Shown: positions 9,488 to 18,070 of the stretch, in pieces | Numbering within the stretch: position 1 is the first letter of the stretch | How the letters are laid out: the number at the start of each line of letters is the position of its first letter | NCBI GenBank assembly: GCA_002840975.1 | Contig: PHDN01000002.1 | Span: 124,001 to 188,000 of the forward strand | Direction of reading: 5' to 3' | Length of the DNA stretch: 64,000 bases | From: Bacteroidetes bacterium HGW-Bacteroidetes-16 | GTDB taxonomy: Bacteria; Bacteroidota; Bacteroidia; Bacteroidales; F082 | Notes under the pieces: generated by a model | What the model saw: only the letters and a program-made list of their open reading frames with translations | The model's database searches: none | Told to the model about the DNA's origin: nothing | Position numbers and translations under genes: made by a program

Positions 9488-10621
9488 ATGGCCGGAATAT
9501 ATATTCACATCCCTTTTTGTCGAAAAAAATGTCACTATTGCAACTTCTATACGGTCATTTCACATAAATACAGAAATCAATTCATCAGCAAACTTCTACA
9601 AGAAATAGAATCTCGCCATCATTATTTGAATAATCAAACGGTCAACACCATATATTTCGGAGGAGGAACGCCTTCGATACTGGAACCATCAGAAATCAAT
9701 GCGCTGATTAACAAGATTAAAAGTCACTTCACGGTGATCGAAAACGCGGAAATTACTTTGGAAGCCAATCCTGATGATCTCTCGATCGATTATTTGAAAA
9801 AATTAAAAAACGAAACACCTATCAATCGTTTCAGTGTTGGTATTCAAAGCTTTTTTGATGATGACCTTACATATCTAAACCGTTCACATCATTCAAAACA
9901 AGCCAGACTGGCAATAGAGAATGCGATTTATTTAGGTTATAACAACATGACCATCGATTTAATTTATGGCATACCAACACTTACCAATGAAAAATGGATG
10001 AAAAACCTGGACATCTTTTTCGAATATGGTCTTCCACACCTTTCTTCATACGCGCTAACGGTAGAACCAAAAACAAACCTCGAAGTTCTGATCAATAAAA
10101 AGAAAATAGCCTCAACCGAAGAAGACCAAATAGTGCGTCATTTTGAAATACTTATTGAAGAAATTGACAAACAAGGATACATTCATTATGAAATTTCAAA
10201 TTTTGCCAAAGAGGGTTATTATTCAAAACATAACAGTATCTATTGGCTTGGTGGTCATTATCTTGGACTAGGTCCATCTGCTCACTCGTTTAATGGGCTC
10301 ACCCGGCAATGGAATGTTAAAAATATGAAACAATACTGCGAAGCCAAATCGACTGATACAATGATGTTGGAAAAAGAAATATTATCTGTTGATCAGCAGT
10401 ATAACGAATACATTATGACCAGCTTGCGTACAACCTGGGGTTGTGACACGGAACATATTATGAATGTTTTTGGAATGGAATTTCAGATCGGTTTCGAAGA
10501 AGGTATAATTCCATTTATCCAACAAAACAAAGTGAGGAAAACAGGTAATAATTATCAATTAACCGGCGCCGGAAAATTATTTGCTGATGGAATAGCCGGA
10601 GCTCTATTTAGAGGTTGCTAA
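9488..10621 (+). CDS. hemW: Radical SAM heme chaperone/coproporphyrinogen oxidase-like HemW
   Basis: A 377-residue radical SAM protein. The 4Fe-4S/SAM motif CxxxCxxC is at Cys11, Cys15 and Cys18, followed by NF. HemW proteins carry this Phe where true HemN has a fourth cysteine (CxC), so HemW is the better name than coproporphyrinogen III dehydrogenase. IYFGGGTPS is the glycine-rich SAM-binding segment, and the C-terminal HemN domain follows (HNSIYWLGGHYLGLGPSAHS). HemW is thought to deliver heme to membrane targets. Its last 18 bases overlap the convergent small membrane protein gene. The length is normal for the family. Confidence 0.93.
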   Translation: MAGIYIHIPFCRKKCHYCNFYTVISHKYRNQFISKLLQEIESRHHYLNNQTVNTIYFGGGTPSILEPSEINALINKIKSHFTVIENAEITLEANPDDLSIDYLKKLKNETPINRFSVGIQSFFDDDLTYLNRSHHSKQARLAIENAIYLGYNNMTIDLIYGIPTLTNEKWMKNLDIFFEYGLPHLSSYALTVEPKTNLEVLINKKKIASTEEDQIVRHFEILIEEIDKQGYIHYEISNFAKEGYYSKHNSIYWLGGHYLGLGPSAHSFNGLTRQWNVKNMKQYCEAKSTDTMMLEKEILSVDQQYNEYIMTSLRTTWGCDTEHIMNVFGMEFQIGFEEGIIPFIQQNKVRKTGNNYQLTGAGKLFADGIAGALFRGC

Positions 10622-10792
10622 GCTGTCAGAACTTAAATAGGTTATTAGATAGCCCAAAACCGGAGAAAGCATCATACAGAAGAAAAAAGACCATTGTACG
10701 CCTAATTTCTTCTTGCTCCCTAATGTTTCAGACACGATCATAGAAAAAGTATACCACAGAATAAAAATCAGAATGATCAGGTATTCGTTCAT
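10604..10792 (-). CDS. Small two-helix membrane protein (62 residues)
   Basis: MNEYLIILIFILWYTFSMIV forms one hydrophobic helix, then a polar turn with SKKKLG leads to a second helix (WSFFFCMMLSPVLGYLITYL). The coding frame is 4 bases downstream of the PepSY-type gene and is translated in the same direction, and the two-helix pattern is plausible for a real protein. I recall similar uncharacterised small membrane proteins in Bacteroidota, but the function is unknown. It overlaps the end of hemW by 18 bases on the opposite strand. It is likely the last gene of a three-gene operon with the PepSY protein and an OB-fold lipoprotein. Confidence 0.7.
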   Translation of the reverse strand: MNEYLIILIFILWYTFSMIVSETLGSKKKLGVQWSFFFCMMLSPVLGYLITYLSSDSLATSK

Positions 10793-10796
10793 GATG

Positions 10797-11351
10797 CTAA
10801 TAAAAATAAATCATTAAATAAATAAACGGTATAAGAATGCTGAGAATGACCATCCAGGCACCACGGCCCGTAATGCCTTGTCCGCCACGAGGAATAAACA
10901 ATCCCGAAATTCCCAATACAATCAGGGCCCCACAAAAGATATCTGAAAACCAGGTCCAATATTTTATCGGGTTATAATGCAAATAATTCACTTCTCTAAA
11001 CAAGGGGCGTCTGGTCGATTTCTCTATTAGCCCCTCTCCATTTGTCAAATTAACATAGACCGTACCATCCTTAATAAAAATTTTGAGGAAGTCGCTATTG
11101 GGGAAATAATGACTTTTATAGTTGCCGGATTCACCCATATCGTTCAGCCAATTTTTTATCAGCTTTTTATCAGGTTTCTGACCGGTAGTGCTAACCTGAA
11201 CCTCTTCGGAAGTTACCACATAGTTTGGGTTCCAGTCATTTATATGATTTATGGCAATCCCGGAAAGCGCATAAATAAGAGTCATGCCAAAGAACAGATA
11301 ACCAAAATCCCTGTGGATGGCCCTATTCCATTTGCGCCATTTAAAATTCAT
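10797..11351 (-). CDS. PepSY-associated transmembrane protein
   Basis: A 184-residue inner membrane protein. It opens with KWRKWNRAIHRDFGYLFFG, the conserved His-containing start of PepSY-TM (PiuB/DUF2271-associated) proteins, and a first helix running to about residue 35. A periplasmic domain spans roughly 36-125. Two helices near 133-150 and 162-184 follow, separated by a glycine-rich turn (PRGGQGITGRG). Related proteins are linked to iron/heme or redox handling, but this is shorter than the classic flavin-binding reductases. It lies 23 bases after the OB-fold lipoprotein gene and 4 bases before the small membrane protein gene. Confidence 0.8.
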   Translation of the reverse strand: MNFKWRKWNRAIHRDFGYLFFGMTLIYALSGIAINHINDWNPNYVVTSEEVQVSTTGQKPDKKLIKNWLNDMGESGNYKSHYFPNSDFLKIFIKDGTVYVNLTNGEGLIEKSTRRPLFREVNYLHYNPIKYWTWFSDIFCGALIVLGISGLFIPRGGQGITGRGAWMVILSILIPFIYLMIYFY

Positions 11352-11374
11352 GAAATAACTGTAACAAATGAATA

Positions 11375-11998
11375 CTAATTTTCTATGTCTTCTTCGTCGT
11401 CATCTTGTTGATCGACAACCTTAAAGGATGTACACATTACCGAATAAAATGAAAGGTGGTCGCTGCCTGAATCGAGCAAAGACTGACGAAGGTTATTTAC
11501 TTTTTCCATTTCTTCATCCAGATCAGCACCTTCACCTCCTTTTTCCACGTTTCCACCCAGGTGAGTTCCTTCTCCTTTATCGTCTGTAGTTAAGGCTCCG
11601 GCTTTAATTTCCTCTTCCCATTCTTTTATATAGGCTTCATCAATTCTTTGTTCTTCTACCACACCCACGACAATCACCTGACTTCCTTCAAGCTCTGTAT
11701 TAAATGCCGCGATCGTTTCGTCAGGGGTAATTTTTACGCGTGTATCCGATTCAGGAACCACAATAAAGGCACGCTGCCCACCATGTCGGCAAATATGATC
11801 AATAGTACCTTCTAATTGAATCTTTTTTCCAACATAATTGCTGGCAAGGCTATCAAAATCAGTCAGGCTGACCAGTGCAATTTCATCTACCGTAACTTCG
11901 ATACCTTCCTCGGCTGTTGCTTCGTTTTTGACTTCGTTATTAACACACGCCGTGGCAAACAAACCCAATAAGACAATGCCTAAAAAAAACTTTTTCAT
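11375..11998 (-). CDS. OB-fold-like lipoprotein with a conserved His/Cys motif
   Basis: A 207-residue exported protein with a lipoprotein signal ending ATAC (Cys18). The core after residue 55 reads GKKIQLEGTIDHICRHGGQ followed by beta-strand-like segments (AFIVVP, VIVVGVV), consistent with a small OB-fold. The cluster DHICRHGG could bind a metal or heme; that is inference. The region from about residue 125 is rich in Glu, Asp and Gly, and the C-terminus is very acidic (DDDEEDIEN). It heads the operon with the PepSY protein, which points to an envelope redox or metal task. A near-consensus promoter lies upstream. Confidence 0.7.
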   Translation of the reverse strand: MKKFFLGIVLLGLFATACVNNEVKNEATAEEGIEVTVDEIALVSLTDFDSLASNYVGKKIQLEGTIDHICRHGGQRAFIVVPESDTRVKITPDETIAAFNTELEGSQVIVVGVVEEQRIDEAYIKEWEEEIKAGALTTDDKGEGTHLGGNVEKGGEGADLDEEMEKVNNLRQSLLDSGSDHLSFYSVMCTSFKVVDQQDDDEEDIEN

Positions 11999-12043
11999 GA
12001 TTTTATGTTTTTTGAATAACTTTTTTGTGACTTAAAATCCGGG

Positions 12044-12077
12044 CGAAGATATAAAGAAAGCCTGATATTGATACAAA
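12044..12077 (-). promoter_or_regulatory. Candidate promoter of the lipoprotein-PepSY operon
   Basis: On the minus strand, TTTG (12077-12074) and TATCTTCG (12051-12044) lie 22 bases apart. The second differs from TAnnTTTG at one position. It is 46 bases upstream of the lipoprotein start. Confidence 0.35.
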
Positions 12078-12109
12078 TACTTGCTATTTAGATTTAATCT
12101 TCCAAAAGT

Positions 12110-13633
12110 TTATTCCTCCATGTCAGTAGAAATGCCATCATATTTAACTTCCTTTCCACCCTTGTAATCTATTGTAATTAGGGTGGTTCCATCATCATTA
12201 TATTTTTTCAATTCCCCACTTTTACGCCCCATGACAAACTCTGCTTCCATTTTAATTCGGCCGTTGGGCCACCACCACAGGTGTTTTCCATTTGGTAAAT
12301 CATCAACATACTTACCTTCAAATGCAAGACTTCCATCCGGATAGTAGGTTTTCCATGTTCCACTTCTCAATCCTTCGCTATAAGAGCCTTCCTCCCTGGA
12401 ATCACCAATTTCCAATGTCCAGAAGCCTTCCATCTTCCCCTCAAGATAATCTCCTGAAGTAATTAATTTTCCTTTATCATCAAATTCTCTATACGCCCCA
12501 TCAGGCAAACCATTGTAGAAATGCTCCTCGCGTAAAGTTTTACCGTTTGAATGGTACCAGCGCCAAAGGCTGTCTGGCTTTCCGTTGATATACTTACCAA
12601 TTTGCTCCAATTGCCCTTTTTGATAATAAAACTCCCAAATCTTTTCTCTCAAATCGTCCCTGTAAACTCCCGTTGCTTTTAATTTACCATTGGGATAAAA
12701 TTCTTTCCAGAGGCCCTGACGTTTACCATCGTCCGTCATAATTCCTTCTGCCACTATTTTTCCTTTTCTAAAAATAAATGACTTTTCAACCTCTCCTGTT
12801 TCGTTATACTCTCGGCGCACTCCTTCAGGAATGCCTTCTTTGGAGTACGTAGATACTACCTTAATTTTCCCACTTGGATAATAATCGGTACGCATATCCA
12901 ATTTAACCAACTCTTCGGCTTTTTCCTGTTTTTCACCATCCACATATTTTGTAGCAGAAACCAGGTTTCCGGCCCTATCATACTCTTTCCAATAGCCGTC
13001 CTCCAAACCATTATTATACGATCCTTCTTTTTGTATTGCAATTTCATCATCAAAAAACCACTTCCATCTTCCATGTCGTAGTCCATTTGAATTGGTTCTG
13101 TTTATTCGTTCTCTTTCAACAACATAACCTTTTTTATAATAAACCAGTTGAATAATATTTCCTAAGGTATCATAATCGCGGGCAATTCCCTCTTCCAAAC
13201 CATCAACAAAAGGTATTTTTGATTTGATCTTTCGGTCAGCTGATAATACATAGCTTTCACCTTGCTTCACATCTTGTACAAAACGTTCACGGATGATTTC
13301 ATTGCCTTGATAAGTTGAGCGAAAGCCGTTTTTCTTACCTTGCGTGTAATCTATTTCAAGTATAAGTTGTCCTTCTTCACTATAAAAACGCCAAATACTG
13401 TCGAGTAAGAAATTTTTTCTGTTTCCCTCCGATTTCAAAATTCCATCAGTATAGTAGTTTTTCCAATACCCATCAGGTTTTCCTGAAACCATGTAACCTT
13501 CACTAATGACGACGCTATCAGGAGAATAAAAAACGATATAACCTTCACCAATCGACTCTCCTGTAGTTTGTCCGTTGAGGTTCATTTGAACAAAAATCAG
13601 TGTTAATATCCAGAAAAAGTTTTTTTTATTCAT
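12110..13633 (-). CDS. Exported MORN/YwqK-type repeat protein
   Basis: A 507-residue protein with an N-terminal signal segment (to about residue 22). The rest is made of about 20 MORN-like units with the pattern G-x-W-x-x-Y-x-x-x-G-x-L-x-x-x-G, for example GYWKNYYTDGILKSEG. Such repeats form elongated beta surfaces; databases often label them YwqK antitoxins, but no toxin gene is adjacent. It overlaps the upstream lipoprotein gene by 8 bases, so the two are probably translationally coupled. It probably acts at the cell envelope. The biochemical role is unknown. Confidence 0.82.
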   Translation of the reverse strand: MNKKNFFWILTLIFVQMNLNGQTTGESIGEGYIVFYSPDSVVISEGYMVSGKPDGYWKNYYTDGILKSEGNRKNFLLDSIWRFYSEEGQLILEIDYTQGKKNGFRSTYQGNEIIRERFVQDVKQGESYVLSADRKIKSKIPFVDGLEEGIARDYDTLGNIIQLVYYKKGYVVERERINRTNSNGLRHGRWKWFFDDEIAIQKEGSYNNGLEDGYWKEYDRAGNLVSATKYVDGEKQEKAEELVKLDMRTDYYPSGKIKVVSTYSKEGIPEGVRREYNETGEVEKSFIFRKGKIVAEGIMTDDGKRQGLWKEFYPNGKLKATGVYRDDLREKIWEFYYQKGQLEQIGKYINGKPDSLWRWYHSNGKTLREEHFYNGLPDGAYREFDDKGKLITSGDYLEGKMEGFWTLEIGDSREEGSYSEGLRSGTWKTYYPDGSLAFEGKYVDDLPNGKHLWWWPNGRIKMEAEFVMGRKSGELKKYNDDGTTLITIDYKGGKEVKYDGISTDMEE

Positions 13634-14168
13634 ATCCGGAAGAAACGGTTCTGCCTTTTAAGATTCGCTTTTGTTTTTCAAACTTGCTAACATAATCTTT
13701 TGCAACCATTAACAAAGCTCGGCTTGACGAGGGTGTGAGATAATAAATAGTTGTATCGTATTTAACCTGCCCATAATTTCCTTTCCAGGAGAGTGCAGAC
13801 AATTGATAATAACCATCAGCATTGCATTTGAATGATAATTGTCGGTTTTCACCTGTTTCAAAAGAAATATTTAAAAGATCTTTGCTTTGATACACAACCA
13901 CTCCCGGTGTACTTTTAGGAATAACAATTTCTTCGACATACTGACCATTTTCATATCTAATTTGACCTCTGGCTATTTGTGTTTCAGCATAAGATAGATT
14001 TCTTTTAAGTACAATTTTCCCTGAATTAAAATATTGTACTTCATTTTCTTTTAGTTTATTTTCCAATAGATTAATCCTCATTTCTCTTGTAAACAATACT
14101 TTATTTGAGCAGGCAGAACCTGCCACCAAAACAAAAATCAACGATAATATTAAAAGATTTTCTTTCAT
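13626..14168 (-). CDS. Unknown lipoprotein (180 residues)
   Basis: Not recognised. A signal peptide ends in AGSAC with Cys20 as the probable lipidation site. The mature part is predicted to be mixed beta (QYFNSGKIVLKRNL, GQYVEEIVIP, VVVYQSKDLLNISFE), with a basic C-terminus (KFEKQKRILKGR). It starts 14 bases after nadA ends and overlaps the MORN-repeat gene by 8 bases, so the lipoprotein and MORN protein are likely partners, expressed from the nadA promoter or one inside nadA. Confidence 0.72.
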   Translation of the reverse strand: MKENLLILSLIFVLVAGSACSNKVLFTREMRINLLENKLKENEVQYFNSGKIVLKRNLSYAETQIARGQIRYENGQYVEEIVIPKSTPGVVVYQSKDLLNISFETGENRQLSFKCNADGYYQLSALSWKGNYGQVKYDTTIYYLTPSSSRALLMVAKDYVSKFEKQKRILKGRTVSSGYE

Positions 14169-14182
14169 TTTTAACTAAATAA

Positions 14183-15118
14183 CTAAATTATTCCCAACTT
14201 TTTTGAAATGTCAAGCATCCGAATAATAGGCTTCCTGGCCAATTCAATTGTTTCAGCGTCTAAAGATATGGCAGGTTTTCCATTTTTCAACGCAAGATAC
14301 AACTTTTCCATGTTATTAAGTTTCATATATGGGCAATCGTTACAAGAACAAGTGCTATCGGATGGCACAATGTAAAAATCCTTCTCCGGGGAAAGCTTTT
14401 TCATTTGATGCAAAATGCCTGATTCAGTAGCAACAATGAATTCTTTGGAAGTATCTTTTTGAGTAAAATTAATCATTCCTGTGGTGGATCCAATATAAGC
14501 TGCCAATGTCAGAACGGGAGCACTACATTCGGGATGCGCAATAACTTTGGCATCCGGATGCTTTTGTTTCAGTTCTATAATGGCCTCGGTATTAAGAATA
14601 TTATGTACTTCGCAGGTGCCATTCCATAAAATCATATTTCGTCCGGTTAACCGGTTGATATAGCCACCCAAATTTTTATCAGGGGCAAAAATTATTTTTT
14701 GATCTGTTGGAAATGATTCTACAATTTGAACGGCATTACCCGAAGTACATACCACATCAGTAAGCGTTTTAATGGCCGCTGTGGTATTGATATAACTTAT
14801 TACGATGTGATCAGGATGCTGTTCCTTAAAAAGCTTAAAATCTTCGTAAGGGCACGAGTCGGCCAATGAACATCCAGCATTCATATCGGGCAAAACCACA
14901 GGGATATTGGGATTAAGCATTTTAGCCGTTTCCGCCATAAAATGCACTCCGGCAAATACAATCATATTTGAATTGGTTTCAGAAGCTTTTTGCGCCAGCC
15001 CTAAACTATCGCCAACATAATCAGCTATATCCTGAATTTCCGGAATTTGATAAAAATGTGCCAGAATCAAAGCATTTTTTTCTTTCTTTAGTCTCAGTAT
15101 TTCGTTTCTATAATTCAT
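14183..15118 (-). CDS. nadA: Quinolinate synthase NadA
   Basis: Condenses iminoaspartate with dihydroxyacetone phosphate to quinolinate in NAD biosynthesis, using an oxygen-sensitive 4Fe-4S cluster. The 311-residue length is normal for the short bacterial type. Family motifs are visible: AHFYQIPEIQDIADYVGDSL, Cys83 in NAGCSLADSCP, VCTSGNA, Cys169 in NGTCEVH, HPEC, TESGILHQM, and the C-terminal CSCNDCPYMK that gives the third cluster ligand. nadB and nadC are not in the window. The upstream side is a 535-base AT-rich gap. Confidence 0.96.
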   Translation of the reverse strand: MNYRNEILRLKKEKNALILAHFYQIPEIQDIADYVGDSLGLAQKASETNSNMIVFAGVHFMAETAKMLNPNIPVVLPDMNAGCSLADSCPYEDFKLFKEQHPDHIVISYINTTAAIKTLTDVVCTSGNAVQIVESFPTDQKIIFAPDKNLGGYINRLTGRNMILWNGTCEVHNILNTEAIIELKQKHPDAKVIAHPECSAPVLTLAAYIGSTTGMINFTQKDTSKEFIVATESGILHQMKKLSPEKDFYIVPSDSTCSCNDCPYMKLNNMEKLYLALKNGKPAISLDAETIELARKPIIRMLDISKKLGII

Positions 15119-15653
15119 CTCTTATTAACTATGAACAATTAAGCTTTATTATATTTTTTATTTAATTAAATAAATGTTAATATTTATAGCACTGTTCAAA
15201 TGTTTGATTACTTGTATCCAATTTGTTTGGATAATTTAAAAAGACCATTTTTTTAACACTGCATTAACAAAATAACTTTGTTTAAATATTTTTAAATCAA
15301 AGATATAGTCACTTATTAACATCCTTATTATTTTTAATTGTGGTAATAAAAATATCCTGTTGATTGAATAGTAAAGTTGTTCATTAAAAAGGGAAACTAT
15401 TTAAAACTTTTATTAAAAAAAGGAAACCTCACGACTGTCAAATTTGGATGTTAATAAACCTCGATTTACTAAGTAATTATCAACAAAAATAAGCAGATAT
15501 TAACAATAAAATAGTGATAACAGATAAAAATTTGAATGTAAATACATTAGGATAAGATGAAGTAAAAAGGTAAATATTCAAAGCAAATGGTTTTCAGTTG
15601 ATTTAATCATTGCCCTTTAAAAATGTCTAAATTTGTAGCATATTTTTTCAACA
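15119..15653. other. AT-rich gene-free region with inverted repeats and DnaA-box-like words
   Basis: No reading frame of note. The region is very AT-rich. It contains TTATTAACATCC at 15313-15324 and its exact reverse complement at 15446-15457. It also contains a hairpin ATCCAA/TTGGAT at 15216-15232, and TTATCAACA (15477-15485) and TTATCCAAA (minus strand, 15238-15230), each one base from the DnaA box TTATCCACA. It carries a plus-strand TAACTTTG at 15273-15280 and a minus-strand TATCTTTG at 15305-15298 that could be promoters. It separates the divergent nadA and rpiB genes. An origin or a non-coding RNA is possible but unproven. Confidence 0.45.
15628..15635 (+). promoter_or_regulatory. -7 box upstream of rpiB
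   Basis: TAAATTTG matches TAnnTTTG and ends 18 bases before the rpiB ATG. A TTG at 15610-15612 lies 15 bases upstream, somewhat closer than usual. Confidence 0.5.
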
Positions 15654-16103
15654 ATGACAGAAAACAGCATGATTTTAACTATGGCATCCGATCATGGTGG
15701 ATTTGCCATGAAAACTTTTTTAAAAGAGAAACTCGAAAGATCGGGATACACCGTGTTTGATTTTGGGACCAACTCGGATGAAAGTGTTGATTATCCTGAT
15801 ATGATTCATCCACTCGCGAGTGCCATTAATAAAGGGGAATTTGAACGTGGAATCATTCTTTGTGGAAGTGGCAACGGAGCTCAGATGACCGCCAACAAAT
15901 ATCCCAACGTGCGGGCCGGATTGTGCTGGGATGTACTACAGGCAGAGTTAATCAGGCGGCACAACGATGCGAATGTTTTGTCGTTACCAGGCCGGTTTAT
16001 TTCGATGGAAGAAGCCTGGAAAATAACAGAAATGTTTCTTAACACCTCATTTGACGGTGGGCGTCATTTAACTCGTGTTAATAAAATAAATAAGTTAATT
16101 TAA
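15654..16103 (+). CDS. rpiB: Ribose-5-phosphate isomerase B (RpiB/LacAB family)
   Basis: Interconverts ribose 5-phosphate and ribulose 5-phosphate in the pentose phosphate pathway. The 149 residues match the family length. ASDHGGF (Asp13, His14) is the phosphate/substrate motif; Cys70 in IILCGSGNGAQM is the catalytic base region; and NKYPNVRAGLC and the C-terminal arginine region are typical. The start ATG at 15654 is well spaced after a -7 box. The LutB-like gene begins 10 bases downstream, indicating an operon. LacA/LacB-type specificity cannot be excluded, but rpiB is the default in this setting. Confidence 0.92.
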   Translation: MTENSMILTMASDHGGFAMKTFLKEKLERSGYTVFDFGTNSDESVDYPDMIHPLASAINKGEFERGIILCGSGNGAQMTANKYPNVRAGLCWDVLQAELIRRHNDANVLSLPGRFISMEEAWKITEMFLNTSFDGGRHLTRVNKINKLI

Positions 16104-16113
16104 CTTTTTTCAA

Positions 16114-17493
16114 GTGGAAATAAATATTGAATACAAAGATTTTACAGAGCGCGCACTCCAGGTAATAAGCAACCCGGAGAAGCAGGAACAGATTGTTTTA
16201 GCCATCAATCAGCATGAAAAAAGGATGAAAGACGGATTAAATCAATATGATAAATTATCGGTGGTTCGACAACGAGCAGGCTATTTAAAAAACAAGGTTA
16301 TCAATGAACTGGATCGATATTTGATTGAATTTGAAGACAACTTTTTAAGCAATGGTGGAAAAGTAATTTGGGCACGCGATGCAAATGAAGCAAAGATCGA
16401 AATAAAAAAAATAATCAAGAAAAATCAAATAACCAGGATTGTAAAGTCAAAATCGATGGTTACGGAAGAAATTTCACTTAACCAAACCTTGAAAAATGCA
16501 GGAGTTGAAGTAATTGAATCTGATACTGCTGATTTTATTGCTCAGCTGGCAGGAGAGAGACTAAACCACATGGGTACACCCAATCAGGTTTATTCAAATG
16601 AGGAAGTAGCCGAACTTTTGCATACTAAATTGGGTGCCACGGAACATTTGACATCATTGGAAATCACAGGATTTACCAAGGAGTACTTAAGTGAAAAAAT
16701 AGCCAGTGCTGAAATGAGCATTACAGGGTGCAATTTTCTGGTAAGTGATATAGGGGGTATCGCTATCACCGAAAACGAATCCAATGCATTAACCACCATG
16801 TCATTACCCAAAATTCAGTTGATTGTAGCCGGAATTGATATGTTGATACCTTCAATGGAAAACCTGGATTTATTTTGGCCTTTGCTCGCATCTTACCAAG
16901 TTGGTCAGCCGGTTACAGCCTACAACAGCATTATTACCGGACCAAAAAAAGAGGGTGAACGCGTTGGTCCTGAAGAACTGATTCTGATTTTAATAGACAA
17001 TGGCAGATCGAATGTTCTTGAACTGGAAAAACAACGGCAGTCACTTACCTGCATTGGTTGTGGGGCTTGTGCAAATGTTTGCCCCGTATATAAATTAGTT
17101 GGTGGTGCTACTTATGGCACTACTTATCAGGGACCTATCGGTGCGATCATCACACCCTTTATGAAGGATTTTGACTCCTTTAAGCACCTCAGTTATGCCT
17201 CCACCCTTTGCGGTAAGTGCGATGCTGTTTGCCCTGTCAATATTCCGTTGCATAACTTGTTGTTGAATAATAGAAACTATGCCGTTAAAAAGGGTTTTGT
17301 TACTTCAGGGGAATCGCGTAGAATCAGGTGGATGACCAAAGCCATGTCATCGAGAAAACTATTGGATATGCCGGGAAGTACCCTGAAAAACATGTTCATC
17401 CGGTTTTCAATGAAAAAGAGCTGGGGAAATCAACGCCATCTACCTACAACGGCACCTAAATCGTTTAATCAGCTTTTGAAAGAAAAAAGTTAG
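16114..17493 (+). CDS. lutB: LUD-domain iron-sulfur protein, LutB/LldF-like
   Basis: A 459-residue protein starting at GTG 16114. An N-terminal LUD domain (about 60-290) contains the typical TGCNFLVSDIGGIAITENESN, followed by a ferredoxin-like region with CIGCGACANVCP (Cys313, 316, 319, 323) and CGKCDAVCP (Cys366, 369, 373). LutABC oxidises L-lactate to pyruvate; LutB is the FeS subunit. LutA and LutC are not adjacent here, so the protein may work with partners elsewhere. It sits 10 bases after rpiB and 30 bases before the HdeD-like gene. Confidence 0.87.
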   Translation: MEINIEYKDFTERALQVISNPEKQEQIVLAINQHEKRMKDGLNQYDKLSVVRQRAGYLKNKVINELDRYLIEFEDNFLSNGGKVIWARDANEAKIEIKKIIKKNQITRIVKSKSMVTEEISLNQTLKNAGVEVIESDTADFIAQLAGERLNHMGTPNQVYSNEEVAELLHTKLGATEHLTSLEITGFTKEYLSEKIASAEMSITGCNFLVSDIGGIAITENESNALTTMSLPKIQLIVAGIDMLIPSMENLDLFWPLLASYQVGQPVTAYNSIITGPKKEGERVGPEELILILIDNGRSNVLELEKQRQSLTCIGCGACANVCPVYKLVGGATYGTTYQGPIGAIITPFMKDFDSFKHLSYASTLCGKCDAVCPVNIPLHNLLLNNRNYAVKKGFVTSGESRRIRWMTKAMSSRKLLDMPGSTLKNMFIRFSMKKSWGNQRHLPTTAPKSFNQLLKEKS

Positions 17494-17523
17494 TAGTTTT
17501 ATCGTTTTAAAAACAATAAACTC

Positions 17524-18054
17524 ATGAAATCAAAGACATTATCAAACTGGTGGATACTTGCGTTTAATGGTATTATTGCTCTGCTATTTGGTTTGATGGC
17601 TATTTTTTCACCTCTTGAAACCATGAATGTGATTGTCATGTATTTTGGCTTTGTGATGATAATCGTTGGTATTGCCATGGCTTATGGTGCTTATATCAAC
17701 ATGAAGAATCAACTTCGCTACGGAAGGGATTTAATTAGTTCCTTTATCACCATTGGATTGGGGATTGTACTTGCTTTTTTTACTGAACGTTCGATGGAGA
17801 TACTGGTTTTGGTGGTGGGTATTTGGGCCGTCATTCTGGGCATCAGTCAATTGATAATCATGATGAACATTCATTCCCCGGGTGACAAAAGAATGTTGTT
17901 AATCAATGGAATCATTACCATCGCTTTTGGAATTATTTTGTTTTTTAATCCATTTGCATCGGCTGCTGTATTTATCGTGTTAACAGGAATACTGGCGGTA
18001 ATGGTAGGCGTGATATTAATTGTATTGTCTATCAAACTAAAAAATTTGGATTAA
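17524..18054 (+). CDS. HdeD-family (DUF308) membrane protein
   Basis: A 176-residue protein of six hydrophobic helices with internal repetition: the pattern small-residue helix, G-I, F-x-P occurs twice (LLFGLMAIFSP early and FGIILFFNPF late). This is the hallmark of HdeD/DUF308 proteins. In enterobacteria HdeD is linked to acid resistance, but most members have no assigned function. It lies 30 bases after the LutB-like gene on the same strand and ends 16 bases from the convergent recJ, with no room for a classical terminator. Confidence 0.85.
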   Translation: MKSKTLSNWWILAFNGIIALLFGLMAIFSPLETMNVIVMYFGFVMIIVGIAMAYGAYINMKNQLRYGRDLISSFITIGLGIVLAFFTERSMEILVLVVGIWAVILGISQLIIMMNIHSPGDKRMLLINGIITIAFGIILFFNPFASAAVFIVLTGILAVMVGVILIVLSIKLKNLD

Positions 18055-18070
18055 AAGTCACGCAGACGGT

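Noticed and set aside
12110-13633. YwqK-type toxin-antitoxin system
   Set aside because: Only MORN-like repeats support the label; no toxin gene is adjacent and the protein has a signal peptide.
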